Assembly: GCF_014268505.2 (NCBI RefSeq) | Contig: NZ_JABWQP020000001.1 | Coordinates: 1,178,001 to 1,242,000, forward strand | Direction: 5' to 3' | Source of the DNA: Pseudomonas khorasanensis | Lineage (GTDB): Bacteria > Pseudomonadota > Gammaproteobacteria > Pseudomonadales > Pseudomonadaceae | Length of the DNA: 64,000 nt | Part shown: positions 18,386-28,000 of the stretch, one piece after another | How positions within the stretch are numbered: the stretch's first letter is position 1 | How the letters are laid out: each line of letters starts with the position of its first letter | Program-made: the position numbers and the translations under genes | Notes under the pieces: generated by a model | The model's input: only the letters and a program-made list of their open reading frames with translations | What the model was told of the DNA's origin: nothing | Databases searched by the model: none

Positions 18386-18390
18386 TCAGC
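18272..18390. repeat. 20-bp direct repeat bracketing a palindromic element
   Basis: TTTTGCCTTGATACCTCAGC occurs at 18272-18291 and again at 18371-18390. The second copy runs into the stop codon of the polyamine-binding protein gene. Between them lies a 71-bp palindromic element (18295-18365) bounded by GATCGTTC and GAACGATC. Confidence 0.85.
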
Positions 18391-19471
18391 TACCCGTCCG
18401 AATCTTGTTCCACACACGCGTGCGGATCCGATCAATATTCAAAGGCATCGCCTCCAGCGCGAACAGCTTGCCCATCATCTCGGGGCTCGGGTACACCTTG
18501 GTGTCGTTCTTGATGGCCGGGTCGATGAGTTTGTCGGCTTGTTCGTTGCCGTTGGCGTAGTGCACGTAGTTGGTGATGCCGGCCATGACGTCGGGCCGCA
18601 GCAGGTAGTTCATGAAGGCGTAGCCGGCCTTCTCATCGGGTGCGTCGGTGGGCATCGCAACCATGTCGAACCAGATTGCCGCGCCTTCCTTTGGAATTTC
18701 ATAACCGATCTCTACGCCGTTCTTCGCTTCCCTGGCGCGGTTTTCGGCTTGCAGGATGTCGCCGGAAAACCCGACCGCCACGCAGATATCGCCGTTCGCG
18801 AGATCACTGGTGTACTTCGAAGAATGGAAATAGCTGATGTAGGGCCGAACCTTCATCAGCAATGCCTCGGCTTTTTTGTAGTCCTCGGGATTTTTGCTGT
18901 GGTGCGGCAGCCCGAGGTAGTTGAGCGCCGCCGGAAGCAATTCCGGGCCGTTGTCGAGGATTGCCACGCCGCACTTCTGCAGCTTTTCCATGTACTCGGG
19001 CTTGAAGATCAAATCCCAGGAGTCCACCGGCGCGTCGTCGCCCAGCACGGCTTTGACCTTCGCGATGTTGTAGCCGATGCCGGTGCTGCCCCACAGGTAT
19101 GGAAAGCCGTGCTCGTTGTCCGGATCGTTGGTCTGCAAGGCCTTGAGCAGCGCCGGGTTAAGGTTCTTCCAGTTCGGTAGCTGACTTTTATCGAGCTTCT
19201 TCAGTGCCCCGCCCTGAATTTGCCGCGCCATGAAATGGTTCGATGGGAACACCACGTCGTAACCGGATTTACCGGTCATCAACTTGCCATCCAGGGTTTC
19301 ATTGCTGTCATAGACGTCATAGGTGACGCCGATGCCGGTGTCTTTCTGGAAGTTTTTCGTGGTGTCCGGGGCGATGTAGTCGGACCAGTTGTAGACCTTG
19401 ACCGTCTCGGCCGCGTGGCTGACGGAGGCGGCCAGTAACAGCGGCACCAATGCGAGGGTTTTCTGGATCAT
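18386..19471 (-). CDS. Polyamine-type ABC transporter periplasmic binding protein (PotF/SpuD/SpuE family)
   Basis: A 361-residue binding protein with a signal peptide (MIQKTLALVPLLLAASVSHA). Mature sequence begins ETVKVYNWSDYIAPDTTKNF, the hallmark of the PotD/PotF family. Later conserved blocks include YDVVFPSNHFMARQ, LWGSTGIGYN and AAIWFDMVAMP. The ligand is probably putrescine or spermidine. The start at 19471 has AGGAA 7 bases upstream. No permease or ATPase lies beside it, so it may serve transporter parts encoded elsewhere. It follows a cupin and an amine-oxidase-like gene, which fits polyamine uptake and catabolism. Confidence 0.9.
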   Translation of the reverse strand: MIQKTLALVPLLLAASVSHAAETVKVYNWSDYIAPDTTKNFQKDTGIGVTYDVYDSNETLDGKLMTGKSGYDVVFPSNHFMARQIQGGALKKLDKSQLPNWKNLNPALLKALQTNDPDNEHGFPYLWGSTGIGYNIAKVKAVLGDDAPVDSWDLIFKPEYMEKLQKCGVAILDNGPELLPAALNYLGLPHHSKNPEDYKKAEALLMKVRPYISYFHSSKYTSDLANGDICVAVGFSGDILQAENRAREAKNGVEIGYEIPKEGAAIWFDMVAMPTDAPDEKAGYAFMNYLLRPDVMAGITNYVHYANGNEQADKLIDPAIKNDTKVYPSPEMMGKLFALEAMPLNIDRIRTRVWNKIRTGS

Positions 19472-19526
19472 GGGGCGATTCCTGTATGGGCTTTTTTTGT
19501 TGGCAGGCAATCAAAGGATCAGACAA

Positions 19527-19871
19527 TCAGAAAATCAGCACGTAGCTCTTGCGCACGGTTTCCTGGATATCCCAGATGCCGAGGGTGTTGGCCGGCAACA
19601 TCAGTGCGTCACCGCCTTGTATATGCAGGGTTTCGCCACCGTCGTCGGGGGTGAACGTGCAGCGTCCGGAAATAAAATGGCAGAACTCCTGCGCCGTGAT
19701 CTGCCGACGCCAGCGCCCCGGCGTGCACTCCCAGACACCGGTTTCGACGCCGTCGTCGCGCTCGATACTGGTGGTCGAAGCAATCGCGACGGGATCACCG
19801 AGAGGCACGGCCACCGGGCCGGATTCGTCGAGGGGCAGCGTCGCGGTGTTCTTGAATTGCGTAATGCTCAT
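19527..19871 (-). CDS. Small cupin-domain protein
   Basis: A 114-residue single-cupin protein of the Cupin_3/DUF861 type (WECTPGRWRRQITAQEFCHFISGRC... then GDALMLPANTLGIWDIQE). The classical metal-binding histidines are only partly present (FCHFI), so catalysis is doubtful; sensing or a helper role is possible. It lies between the polyamine-binding protein gene and the FAD oxidoreductase, all on one strand with short gaps (30-55 bases), so it is likely in the same operon. Confidence 0.8.
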   Translation of the reverse strand: MSITQFKNTATLPLDESGPVAVPLGDPVAIASTTSIERDDGVETGVWECTPGRWRRQITAQEFCHFISGRCTFTPDDGGETLHIQGGDALMLPANTLGIWDIQETVRKSYVLIF

Positions 19872-19901
19872 GGCGTGACCTGTCTGTTGATGGAATCGGC
19901 G

Positions 19902-21308
19902 TTAATGCATGAAACCTTCCATAAACCCGGCCACCCGGCTGGCGAGCTTGCGCCGCCAGGGCGCGGTCGCCGGGTTGGCCAGGGTCTGGTCTTCATGCAC
20001 GAAGCTTTTGATGATCGCGTTGTAGCCCAGCCAGCGGCACGGCTCCGGCTCCCAGGCGCGCAACGCGTGAATACCGCCATCGGGCAATACCCACGGTTGA
20101 TGCGTGAGCTCGCTGTCACGCTCAAGAATCAGATCGGCCAGCGTCCGCCCGCCGAGATTGCTGGCACCGACGCCCTCCCCGCCATAACCGCCGGACAGCG
20201 CAATGCCGTTGGCGCGATCGCAAAGCATGTGCGGTTTGAAATGCCGCGACATGCCGAGGTTGCCGCCCCAGGCGTGGGTGATCTGCGCGTTTTTCAACTG
20301 CGGGAACAGCTCGCCAAACAGATAACGGCGCAGTTCGATTTCATCGCGCGTCAGGTCGAAGTCATGGCGCAGCTTGCCGGCAAACCGATAACCGCCCCGT
20401 GCGCCGAAGATCAGACGATTGTCAGCGCTGCGCTGGCCGTAGCTGACCTGGCGACTGAATTCGCTGAACGCTTGCCCGCGATTCAGGCCGATTTCGTCCC
20501 ACGTCGCGGCGGACAACGGTTCGGTCGCGACTATCAGGCTTTGCACCGGCAATTGATAACGGCCCAACGGCGGCAACGTCACTGAATAGCCCTCGACGGC
20601 CGGCACGATCCAGCGGCTGCGCACGTTGGCCCGGGCGGTGCGCAAGCTGCCTGATTGCCAATGGGTGACCGGACTGTTTTCGTAAATTTTCACCCCCATG
20701 TCCTGCACGGTGCGCGCCAGACCGCGCACCAGTTTCGCCGGGTGAATCGTCGCGACGTGTGGGGCGAAAATGCCGCCGTAGGGTTTCGCCACACGAATCT
20801 GCTGCGCCAGTTGTTCGGGGGTCAACCAGCGGTAATCGTCATCCGTCAGGCCTTGAGCGTGCAATTTGCTCAAATAGTCGCGCAGCACGGTTTCCTGCTC
20901 TGGATAGCGCGCGGCACAGTAAAGCACCCCGCCCTTGCGGTAATCGCAGGCGATGCCTTCTTTTTCGAGAACGATCTCCACCTCATCGGGAATGCTGTGC
21001 AGCAAGTCAAACGAAGCCCGACGCTGTTCCAGCGACAGACTGGCAAGCAAGCGGTCCTCGCCCAGCAGGTTGCCCATCAGCCAGCCACCGTTGCGCCCGG
21101 ACGCACCGAAACCGGCGGTCTGCGCTTCGACGATGGCGACATCCAGGCCCGGCGCCTGTTTTTTCAGGTAATACGCGGTCCACAGTCCGGTATAACCGGC
21201 GCCGATGATTGCCACGTCGACGTCCAGATCTTGCTCAAGCGCAGGCCGCGCCACCAGTGGCTCATCGAGCTGGTCCATCCACAAACTGATCGTGCGCCAC
21301 GCCGACAT
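19902..21308 (-). CDS. FAD-dependent amine oxidoreductase (DAO / gamma-glutamylputrescine oxidase-like)
   Basis: A 468-residue DAO-family flavoprotein. The FAD-binding GxGxxG motif sits at about 37-45 (AIIGAGYTGLWTAYYL), followed by the conserved GASGRNGGW block near 75, typical of PuuB/OrdL-like oxidases. The C-terminal FAD contact is GYGGEGVGASNLGGRTLADLI. It probably oxidises a polyamine derivative or other amine. I chose the ATG at 21308 because GGAG lies 6 bases upstream; longer starts lack a site. It heads a three-gene operon with the cupin and the polyamine-binding protein. Confidence 0.88.
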   Translation of the reverse strand: MSAWRTISLWMDQLDEPLVARPALEQDLDVDVAIIGAGYTGLWTAYYLKKQAPGLDVAIVEAQTAGFGASGRNGGWLMGNLLGEDRLLASLSLEQRRASFDLLHSIPDEVEIVLEKEGIACDYRKGGVLYCAARYPEQETVLRDYLSKLHAQGLTDDDYRWLTPEQLAQQIRVAKPYGGIFAPHVATIHPAKLVRGLARTVQDMGVKIYENSPVTHWQSGSLRTARANVRSRWIVPAVEGYSVTLPPLGRYQLPVQSLIVATEPLSAATWDEIGLNRGQAFSEFSRQVSYGQRSADNRLIFGARGGYRFAGKLRHDFDLTRDEIELRRYLFGELFPQLKNAQITHAWGGNLGMSRHFKPHMLCDRANGIALSGGYGGEGVGASNLGGRTLADLILERDSELTHQPWVLPDGGIHALRAWEPEPCRWLGYNAIIKSFVHEDQTLANPATAPWRRKLASRVAGFMEGFMH

Positions 21309-21359
21309 GCCAGACTCCGCCACTGAAAACTTCGATAGCGTTGATCCTAGTGGTTGGCT

Positions 21360-22175
21360 TTAGTGGAAGTCTTGCGCGCGTGCCCGCAGAGAAATTTGTC
21401 TGGTGTAAGCCTTGGGCGACTGGCCGGTGTGCTCACGAAAGCATTTGTAGAAGGCCGACAGCGAGTTGAACCCGGCGGCGAACGCCAGCTCGTCGATACG
21501 CAACGGCGGCGTGGCGCTGTCCAGTGAGCGCAGTAAATGCTGCAGGCGCGCCTGATTGACGTAGCGATAGAAGCTTTGCCCGAGCACTTGATTGAGCAGA
21601 TAGGAAATCTGGTTCCGACTGTACCCGCACTCTTTCGCCACCCTTTGCAGGTCGAGTTCGGGATCAAGGTAGGGTTGCTGCTTCTCGAAATACTGTTGCA
21701 GGTCTTCGGCCATGAAACTCAGCTGACGTGGTGACAGACCGAGGCGACTGACCGCCGGGCGCTGACCGTGCGCGGCGTTGCCGTCAGGTTGCGTGCGCAC
21801 CAGCGAAGCATACTCATTGACTCGCCAGATCAGGCCATCCTTGACCGTAATCGCTTCGCTGGAGCGAAACGACACCAGGCCGTCACCACCGCGCAGGGTC
21901 ACTTCATACTGGATAAACGCGGTATTGCCATCCACCCGGATTCGGTCGCAATGTTCGAGCAGTTCGTCGGATTCTCGCGGCATGCTCACCCGCACGTATT
22001 CACGTAATTCATCCAGGCCGAGCACGCGGTTCTGGAAGAAATCGTTGTACTGGATAGCCGGATGGTAGAGCGCCATGACGCTGTCCAGATCCCGGTGTTT
22101 CCAGCTCAGGTGATAGCGCATGACCGTGGCTGCCGTGGCCTCGGACTGTTCTGGCCCGTCGTGATCGGCGTGCAT
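21360..22175 (-). CDS. AraC-family regulator with SnoaL-like N-terminal domain
   Basis: A 271-residue protein. Residues ~10-125 form a SnoaL/NTF2-like domain (YHLSWKHRDLDSVMALYHPA). Residues ~165-265 form an AraC/XylS double HTH (LQRVAKECGYSRNQISYLLNQ; then IDELAFAAGFNSLSAFYKCFREHTGQSPKAY). An NTF2-like fold in place of the usual cupin sensor is uncommon. It lies 51 bases upstream of the FAD oxidoreductase on the same strand, so it probably controls that amine-catabolism operon and may sense its substrate. The inducer is unknown. Confidence 0.88.
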   Translation of the reverse strand: MHADHDGPEQSEATAATVMRYHLSWKHRDLDSVMALYHPAIQYNDFFQNRVLGLDELREYVRVSMPRESDELLEHCDRIRVDGNTAFIQYEVTLRGGDGLVSFRSSEAITVKDGLIWRVNEYASLVRTQPDGNAAHGQRPAVSRLGLSPRQLSFMAEDLQQYFEKQQPYLDPELDLQRVAKECGYSRNQISYLLNQVLGQSFYRYVNQARLQHLLRSLDSATPPLRIDELAFAAGFNSLSAFYKCFREHTGQSPKAYTRQISLRARAQDFH

Positions 22176-22419
22176 AAAGGGCTCTGCGAAAAAGAACCGA
22201 GCTTGCCCAACTTCGCCTGCACCTTCAACGAAAAATCCATAGTGGCGTTTTGGCGATAACCGACGAGCGTATGACTTACATCAAAAAATGAGAATTAATC
22301 GCTAAACGGACTGAAAAAACTCACAGTTTTTTCACACACGGGTGCTACTTTTAGAGTTCAAGCACTGGTTGAGCCAATGAAGGCTCTTCCCACCGAACAT
22401 GAGCAAAAGGAAGCGCTCG

Positions 22420-22713
22420 ATGAAGCAGGCGGGCAACACAATGATTAAAGGATTTAGCAAAGTCACGTTTCCCAATGCATGCCAGCTCATGCGCTGGCAT
22501 TTTCATCCCATGGGTTTCGAGGCGACGATGGATGCGCCGGGCAGCATGATCGCCCGTCTGTTTGATCGCGCCAGCGGCGAAACCATGATCGCCATCGCCG
22601 GCATCCCTTGTGCCACCGTCATGAATGCCGCCGATGTCGAGCGGATCATCGAAGCCATTGAGGATGAGCTGGAAGCTTTCACTCCTCCAGAATCCCTCAA
22701 GAACTACGCGTAA
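22420..22713 (+). CDS. DUF1652 family protein
   Basis: A 97-residue protein of the Pseudomonas-specific DUF1652 family; function unknown. The core reads FPNACQLMRWHFHPMGFEA, then AIAGIPCATVMNAADVERIIEAIEDEL. It has no signal peptide. ATGs occur at 22399, 22420 and 22441. AGGAAG at 22408-22413 lies 6 bases before 22420, which I prefer. It is monocistronic and ends in a hairpin terminator shared with the convergent helicase gene. Confidence 0.85.
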   Translation: MKQAGNTMIKGFSKVTFPNACQLMRWHFHPMGFEATMDAPGSMIARLFDRASGETMIAIAGIPCATVMNAADVERIIEAIEDELEAFTPPESLKNYA

Positions 22714-22728
22714 CTAACTGATAAAAAT

Positions 22729-22760
22729 AGAAAAGCCCGCAGCGATGCGGGCTTTTTTCG
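22729..22760. terminator. Bidirectional rho-independent terminator
   Basis: GCCCGC (22735-22740), loop agcgat, GCGGGC (22747-22752), followed by TTTTTT on the plus strand and preceded by AAAA, which gives a U-run on the minus strand. It serves the DUF1652 gene (+) and the helicase gene (-). Confidence 0.88.
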
Positions 22761-22761
22761 T

Positions 22762-25236
22762 TTAAGCGTTTGTCTTCAGCATCCGATGATCGACGAAAAA
22801 CGGCTTGTCCTTTGCGACCCGATCCGATGCTCGCGGCATATTGGCCGCTTGCGTCTCCTGTGGCTCGACGTACCAATAACAATGGCTCACCGCCCGGGTG
22901 ATGCCGACGTATGCCAAACGCAGGATTTCATCTTTCTGTGCGCTGTCATACGGCTCGCTGTCGCCCGTCTTGCCCAGTCCCGCCATGCGATAGACCTGAT
23001 TCTTGTACGGCGAACTGGTCAGGTGTTGGCAGTCGCCCAACAGAAACACGGCATCAGCCTGCAAGCCTTTGGCGCTGTGGTACGTCAGCTGCTTCAGACG
23101 CCTCGATTCATAAGGCAAGCTCGAATCTACATTAAGTACCGGCTGAATATGCTGCTCGATCAATAACTTATCGCTGCTTTTTCGATACAGCATCAAGATT
23201 GTATGGCCCTGACGATAGTGTTCCGCCAGCCGCTGGCCCATCGCCTGATCGTCACGCTCAAGCACATTGACTGGCTGGAGCGTCTTGGGCTCGCCGCTGG
23301 CCTTGGCCTTCTTGCCCGCAATTGCCGGCGCGGCACGGACAATGTGTTCAGCCGCGTCAATGATGTGCTGATGACTGCGATAGTTGTCGCTGAGCATCAC
23401 CCGCGTGGTGCTCGGCGAAGCGAACGCCTTGTTGAATTCCATGAAATAGCTCGGCGAACTGCCACGCCAGCCGTAAATGGATTGCCAGTCGTCACCCACG
23501 CACAGCAGCGACGAGCGCTGCGCGCCGCGCCCGACATGCATTGCGGGGCCACGGCTGCGAATTTCTCGGAGACTGGCGCGTATCCACAAAACGATTTGCG
23601 GCGAAACGTCTTGAAATTCGTCGATCATCAAATGCGCCATCGGCCGTAGCAGCGCATCGCTGAGCAGCTTGAGATTTTCCGGCGAGTGCTCGCTGAACAG
23701 CGCAAACATGCGGTTGTAGGTCATCACCGGCGGTTTCTGGTCCAGCAGGTGATCTTCAAGCGCGCGCCAGAACAGGCTCAGGGCCTCGAAGAAAAAGCGA
23801 TCGGGATCATCCTTGGCAAAGCTCATACGGCCGACCGCGTCTGGCACATCCAATCCCAGGTTCTCGATAAAGCCTGCTGCAGCCACAAAGCAATCGAGCA
23901 AGGGCGCCGAGGCCAGCTCCCCTTTGACCCTGTAATCGAAGCCGGGCCCAGCGCTGGCATCGCCCGCCAGGGTGGCAAGAATGCGCTTTGAAGATTCGTA
24001 GTTATCTAGCCATAACAATGGCTTATGACAGAAAGCTTGAAACAGGGTTCGCTTTACCGCCCATTCCGCGCGGACAGTCAGTTTGGCGCCTGGCCGACAT
24101 AGCCGGGCGTTTTCGTTCGGGTCGAAACCTAGAACCACCCATGCATCAAGGCTGGGGATGTAGCCATGGCTGTGAAACCGCGAGCCATTGATTTCGAATG
24201 TCTGGCGGTCAGGCTCAATGCCCTGGATGGGCCAGGCGCCCGCGCGAAACCAGAGATCTTCAATGACATCGCATAACTCTTCATCGCGCCTGGCAGCGAG
24301 TTCGGTGACGGCCATCCGCTTTTGCACATCGGGGTGATCGCGTTCCAGCTCCTTCAATTGCAAACCAGCGCGGGACAGCGGTTGAATCAACTGACGGAAC
24401 CGCTCGTCCTCTTTGAACAACCGGTGATAACAGGCATTGAGCTGCTGACGCTGAGCATCGTTGATACGCAGGTCGAACGGATTGCTGTCGACTTCCTCTT
24501 CACCACTCTGTGGCCGGTGACTGAGATTCTCGAACGCCTGCAAACGCTCGAACCCCGGCAGGCTGCGAACCATCGGCAGGATGCGCGAATGAAAGGTTCG
24601 CACCAGTTCGCGTGCCTGTTTAAGGTTTAACGGCAACCCCCAAAGCGCAAAGATCTCGATGAGTTTGTTGATGAAATCCTTGCGCGATTCTCGGGTGAAC
24701 GTCACCACCGTCATCGAATCCAGCTCAAAGCCCAAGTAATGACTGAGCAGCAGAATGCGCAGCACCAGCGTAGTCGATTTGCCCGCGCCCGCGCCTGCCA
24801 CCACGGAAGTGGACGGCGTGTCACTGAAGATCATTTTCCATTGCGCGGCGCTTGGCTGGGCGTGGTCAGGCAGCAAACGGGCGACATCGGCCTTGATGCG
24901 TTTTTTCACTTCAGCCGTGAGCGGCAGGCGCCAGTCGTCGAACAAATGGTCATCGACGCTGGGCGGGCGATGCTCGGTGTTGCGGCTGTCGCGGATCAGC
25001 AAGACCTGCCGACCTTCTTCCAGCCCCTCAAGCTTTCCTTCTCTGAAACCGTATTCGACGCCAGCGGTGTGCCCGCTCCGAAACCCGTCGGCCTGCCCGT
25101 GCAGCCAGGAGGCCCTGTGCTGGGCGCGCAATTTTGTCAGGCCGTGGCCGAAGAAACGCGCAGCCAGGCGTTTGAACCAGGGCATTTCGGCCAGTGGACG
25201 AAGTTCGGGAGGAAGATCGGGGTTGTGTTGCGCCAC
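22762..25236 (-). CDS. UvrD/Rep-type DNA helicase (superfamily 1A)
   Basis: An 824-residue SF1 helicase. A ~130-residue N-terminal extension contains a small repetitive helix (GQADGFRSGHTAGVEYGFREG). Walker A GAGAGKST is at 148-155; later come Walker B DEFQDVSPQ, motif III-like GDDWQSIYGWRGSS and motif V/VI YHSAKGLQADAVFLLG ... LAYVGITRA. The organisation resembles helicase IV-like (HelD-type) and UvrD enzymes that unwind 3'-tailed DNA in repair. No nuclease domain is visible. It stands alone and converges with the DUF1652 gene. Confidence 0.88.
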   Translation of the reverse strand: MAQHNPDLPPELRPLAEMPWFKRLAARFFGHGLTKLRAQHRASWLHGQADGFRSGHTAGVEYGFREGKLEGLEEGRQVLLIRDSRNTEHRPPSVDDHLFDDWRLPLTAEVKKRIKADVARLLPDHAQPSAAQWKMIFSDTPSTSVVAGAGAGKSTTLVLRILLLSHYLGFELDSMTVVTFTRESRKDFINKLIEIFALWGLPLNLKQARELVRTFHSRILPMVRSLPGFERLQAFENLSHRPQSGEEEVDSNPFDLRINDAQRQQLNACYHRLFKEDERFRQLIQPLSRAGLQLKELERDHPDVQKRMAVTELAARRDEELCDVIEDLWFRAGAWPIQGIEPDRQTFEINGSRFHSHGYIPSLDAWVVLGFDPNENARLCRPGAKLTVRAEWAVKRTLFQAFCHKPLLWLDNYESSKRILATLAGDASAGPGFDYRVKGELASAPLLDCFVAAAGFIENLGLDVPDAVGRMSFAKDDPDRFFFEALSLFWRALEDHLLDQKPPVMTYNRMFALFSEHSPENLKLLSDALLRPMAHLMIDEFQDVSPQIVLWIRASLREIRSRGPAMHVGRGAQRSSLLCVGDDWQSIYGWRGSSPSYFMEFNKAFASPSTTRVMLSDNYRSHQHIIDAAEHIVRAAPAIAGKKAKASGEPKTLQPVNVLERDDQAMGQRLAEHYRQGHTILMLYRKSSDKLLIEQHIQPVLNVDSSLPYESRRLKQLTYHSAKGLQADAVFLLGDCQHLTSSPYKNQVYRMAGLGKTGDSEPYDSAQKDEILRLAYVGITRAVSHCYWYVEPQETQAANMPRASDRVAKDKPFFVDHRMLKTNA

Positions 25237-25495
25237 GCTGATGGACTCCAGGGTGTGAGGCTGTGGCGACTATGTTGTCTCGAATTGCGCCTGAGTTCTA
25301 GCGAAATGCTTACAGGTCATCGGTTTAGGTGACGAACTGAAAGTGCGATGGAATTACTCCGGAGGCATCTTGCATCTAATTTCCCGATCATGATGCCGCA
25401 GTTTTTCCGCTTTTTATCGATACATGACTGATAGATGATCGCCGTCATCGACCACGGGACCCTGCCCGCCGACGAACCTATTCGAGGACACGATC

Positions 25496-26191
25496 ATGCT
25501 TGAACTCAGACCCTTTGACTCGCTGGGCGGCGCCCATCACGGCTGGCTGGATGCGCACCATCATTTCTCGTTTGCCGAATACTACGATCCGCAACGGATG
25601 AGCTGGGGCAACCTGCGCGTCTGGAACGACGACATCATCGCAGCAGGCACCGGTTTCCCGCAGCATCCGCACCGCGACATGGAAATAATCACCTATGTGC
25701 GTGAAGGCGCGATCACTCACCAGGACAATCTGGGCAACAAGGGCCGCACCGAAGCGGGCGATGTACAGGTGATGAGCGCCGGTACGGGCATCGCGCACAG
25801 CGAGTACAACCTGGAAGACAAAGAGACGAAGATCTTCCAGATATGGATTCTGCCGACCGAAACCGGTGCGCCGCCCTCTTGGGGAGCCAAGCCATTCCCC
25901 AAAGGTGAGCGTGAGGGCTTTGTAACCCTGGCCAGCGGCAAGGACGGTGACGATCAGAGCCTGAGCATCCGCGCCGATGCACGTCTGGTGGCGGCTAACC
26001 TCAAGGCAGGTGAAACGGCTGAGTACCGACTGGACGAAGGCCGCCGTGCCTATCTGGTGCCGGCCACTGGCGTGATCGAGGTCAACGGCTTGCGCGCGCA
26101 AGCACGTGACGGTGTGGCGGTAGCCCACGAGCAAGTGCTGACGGTGACCGCGATCGAAGACAGCGAAATTGTGCTGGTCGACCTGGCCTGA
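25496..26191 (+). CDS. Pirin family protein (YhhW-like)
   Basis: A 231-residue bicupin. The N-terminal metal site is typical of pirins: FPQHPHRDMEIITYV supplies two histidines and a further His/Glu pair follows (SAGTGIAHSEYN). E. coli YhhW of similar length has quercetin 2,3-dioxygenase activity, but the physiological role of bacterial pirins is uncertain. The RBS AGGA is 8 bases upstream. It is divergent from the helicase gene and ends at a strong terminator. Confidence 0.92.
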   Translation: MLELRPFDSLGGAHHGWLDAHHHFSFAEYYDPQRMSWGNLRVWNDDIIAAGTGFPQHPHRDMEIITYVREGAITHQDNLGNKGRTEAGDVQVMSAGTGIAHSEYNLEDKETKIFQIWILPTETGAPPSWGAKPFPKGEREGFVTLASGKDGDDQSLSIRADARLVAANLKAGETAEYRLDEGRRAYLVPATGVIEVNGLRAQARDGVAVAHEQVLTVTAIEDSEIVLVDLA

Positions 26192-26201
26192 TTCGCAGAT
26201 A

Positions 26202-26235
26202 CAAAAAAAGGGCAACCGCTACGGTTGCCCTTTTT
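26202..26235. terminator. Bidirectional rho-independent terminator
   Basis: GGGCAACCG (26210-26218), loop cta, CGGTTGCCC (26222-26230), followed by TTTTT and preceded by a run of seven A. It lies between the convergent pirin and pgm genes and should stop both. Confidence 0.93.
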
Positions 26236-26245
26236 CATGTGCGCA

Positions 26246-27892
26246 TCATTTGGCTGAAATCGCGCCATCTACCAGTGTTTGCGCTTCGGCCACCAACTGC
26301 TTGAGGTGCTCATCACCGAGGAAGCTTTCGGCGTAGATCTTGTAAATGTCTTCAGTGCCCGAAGGACGCGCCGCGAACCAGCCATTTTCGGTCATGACTT
26401 TCAGGCCACCAATGGCCTGATCGTTGCCCGGCGCGTGGCTGAGAATGCTCTGAATCTCCTCGCCCGCCAGTTCGGTCGACGTGACCTGCTCCGGCGACAG
26501 TTTGCTCAGCAGTGCCTTTTGCTCAGGATTGGCCTTGGCGTCCACACGCACCGCGAACGGTTCGCCCAGTTCGTCAGTCAACGCGCGATAGGCCTGGCTC
26601 GGATCGCGGCCGGTGCGTGCGGTCATTTCTGCGGCGAGCAAGGCTGGAATCAGACCATCCTTGTCGGTGCTCCACACCCCGCCGTCCTTGCGCAAAAACG
26701 AGGCGCCTGCGCTCTCTTCACCACCAAAACCCAACGAGCCATCGAACAGGCCCTCGGCAAACCACTTGAAGCCGACCGGCACTTCGTACAGGCGACGGCC
26801 CAAACGCTTGGCGACGCGGTCAATCAAACCGCTGCTGACAACGGTTTTACCAACGGCGGCATCGGCGCGCCATTGCGGTCGGTTCTGGAACAGGTAATCA
26901 ATCGACACTGCCAGATAGTTATTCGGTGCGAGCAAGCCGCCGGACGGTGTGACGATGCCGTGGCGATCATGGTCCGGGTCACAGCCAAACGCTACGTCAA
27001 AACGGTCTTTCAGACCGATCAGGCCTTGCATCGCGTGGCTGGACGATGGGTCCATGCGAATCTGACCGTCCCAGTCAACGGTCATGAAACGGAAGGTTGA
27101 ATCGACTTCTTTATTTACCACCTCAAGGTCCAGGCGATAGTGCTCAGCAATCGCCGACCAGTAGCGCACCCCTGCTCCGCCCAGAGGATCAACGCCGAGC
27201 CGCAAATTCGCGCCACGGATGGCGTCGAAATCGATGACGTTGATCAGATCGGCGACGTAGGTATTCACATAATCGTGGCGATGAGTGGTGCTGGCCTTGA
27301 GCGCCTGCGCGTAGCTGACGCGTTTGACGCCGGCCAGTTTGTTCGCCAGCAGTTCGTTGGCCTTGGCTTCGATCCACTTGGTGATGTGTGTATCGGCCGG
27401 GCCACCGTTGGTGGGGTTGTATTTGTAGCCACCGCTTTGGGGTGGATTGTGCGACGGCGTGATGACGATACCGTCGGCAAGGCCAGTGGTGCGGCCTCGG
27501 TTGTAGCAGAGAATGGCGTGGGAAATCGCAGGGGTCGGCGTGTACTCATCGCCCTCGGAGATCATCACGGTGACACCGTTGGCGGCCAGTACTTCCAGTG
27601 CGCTCGTGCCGGCCGGGGTCGAAAGCGCATGGGTGTCGATGCCGACAAACAGTGGGCCGGTGATGCCCTGCGCTTCGCGATACAGGCAGATCGCCTGGCT
27701 GATCGCCAGAACGTGCCATTCGTTGAAACTCAGCTCGAACGAGCTACCGCGGTGACCGGAGGTGCCGAACGCCACTCGCTGGGTAGAAATCGATGCATCA
27801 GGCTGGCCGGTGTAGTAGGCCGTAACCAGTCGCGGGATATCGACCAACAGTTCTGCCGGTGCCGGTTTGCCCGCAAAAGGACTGAGTGTCAT
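26246..27892 (-). CDS. pgm: Phosphoglucomutase (alpha-D-glucose-phosphate specific)
   Basis: A 548-residue phosphohexomutase interconverting glucose 1- and 6-phosphate. The catalytic phosphoserine is S147 in TPSHNPP. The substrate loop GFGGEESAG and the metal site [11 protein letters not shown] are present, as is the C-terminal phosphate-binding [16 protein letters not shown]. The opening FGTSGHRG at 43-49 is also family-typical. Length and motifs match the E. coli Pgm type rather than AlgC. The gene is monocistronic. Confidence 0.96.
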   Translation of the reverse strand: MTLSPFAGKPAPAELLVDIPRLVTAYYTGQPDASISTQRVAFGTSGHRGSSFELSFNEWHVLAISQAICLYREAQGITGPLFVGIDTHALSTPAGTSALEVLAANGVTVMISEGDEYTPTPAISHAILCYNRGRTTGLADGIVITPSHNPPQSGGYKYNPTNGGPADTHITKWIEAKANELLANKLAGVKRVSYAQALKASTTHRHDYVNTYVADLINVIDFDAIRGANLRLGVDPLGGAGVRYWSAIAEHYRLDLEVVNKEVDSTFRFMTVDWDGQIRMDPSSSHAMQGLIGLKDRFDVAFGCDPDHDRHGIVTPSGGLLAPNNYLAVSIDYLFQNRPQWRADAAVGKTVVSSGLIDRVAKRLGRRLYEVPVGFKWFAEGLFDGSLGFGGEESAGASFLRKDGGVWSTDKDGLIPALLAAEMTARTGRDPSQAYRALTDELGEPFAVRVDAKANPEQKALLSKLSPEQVTSTELAGEEIQSILSHAPGNDQAIGGLKVMTENGWFAARPSGTEDIYKIYAESFLGDEHLKQLVAEAQTLVDGAISAK

Positions 27893-28000
27893 GCAAAAAC
27901 CTCTGGAATCGGAGTGGTTCAGGAAATACAGCGCAGTTTACTGGCACTTCGACCACTGTGCGACGGGATGTATCCGAAACTCGCCCGATGTTTTTTAACG

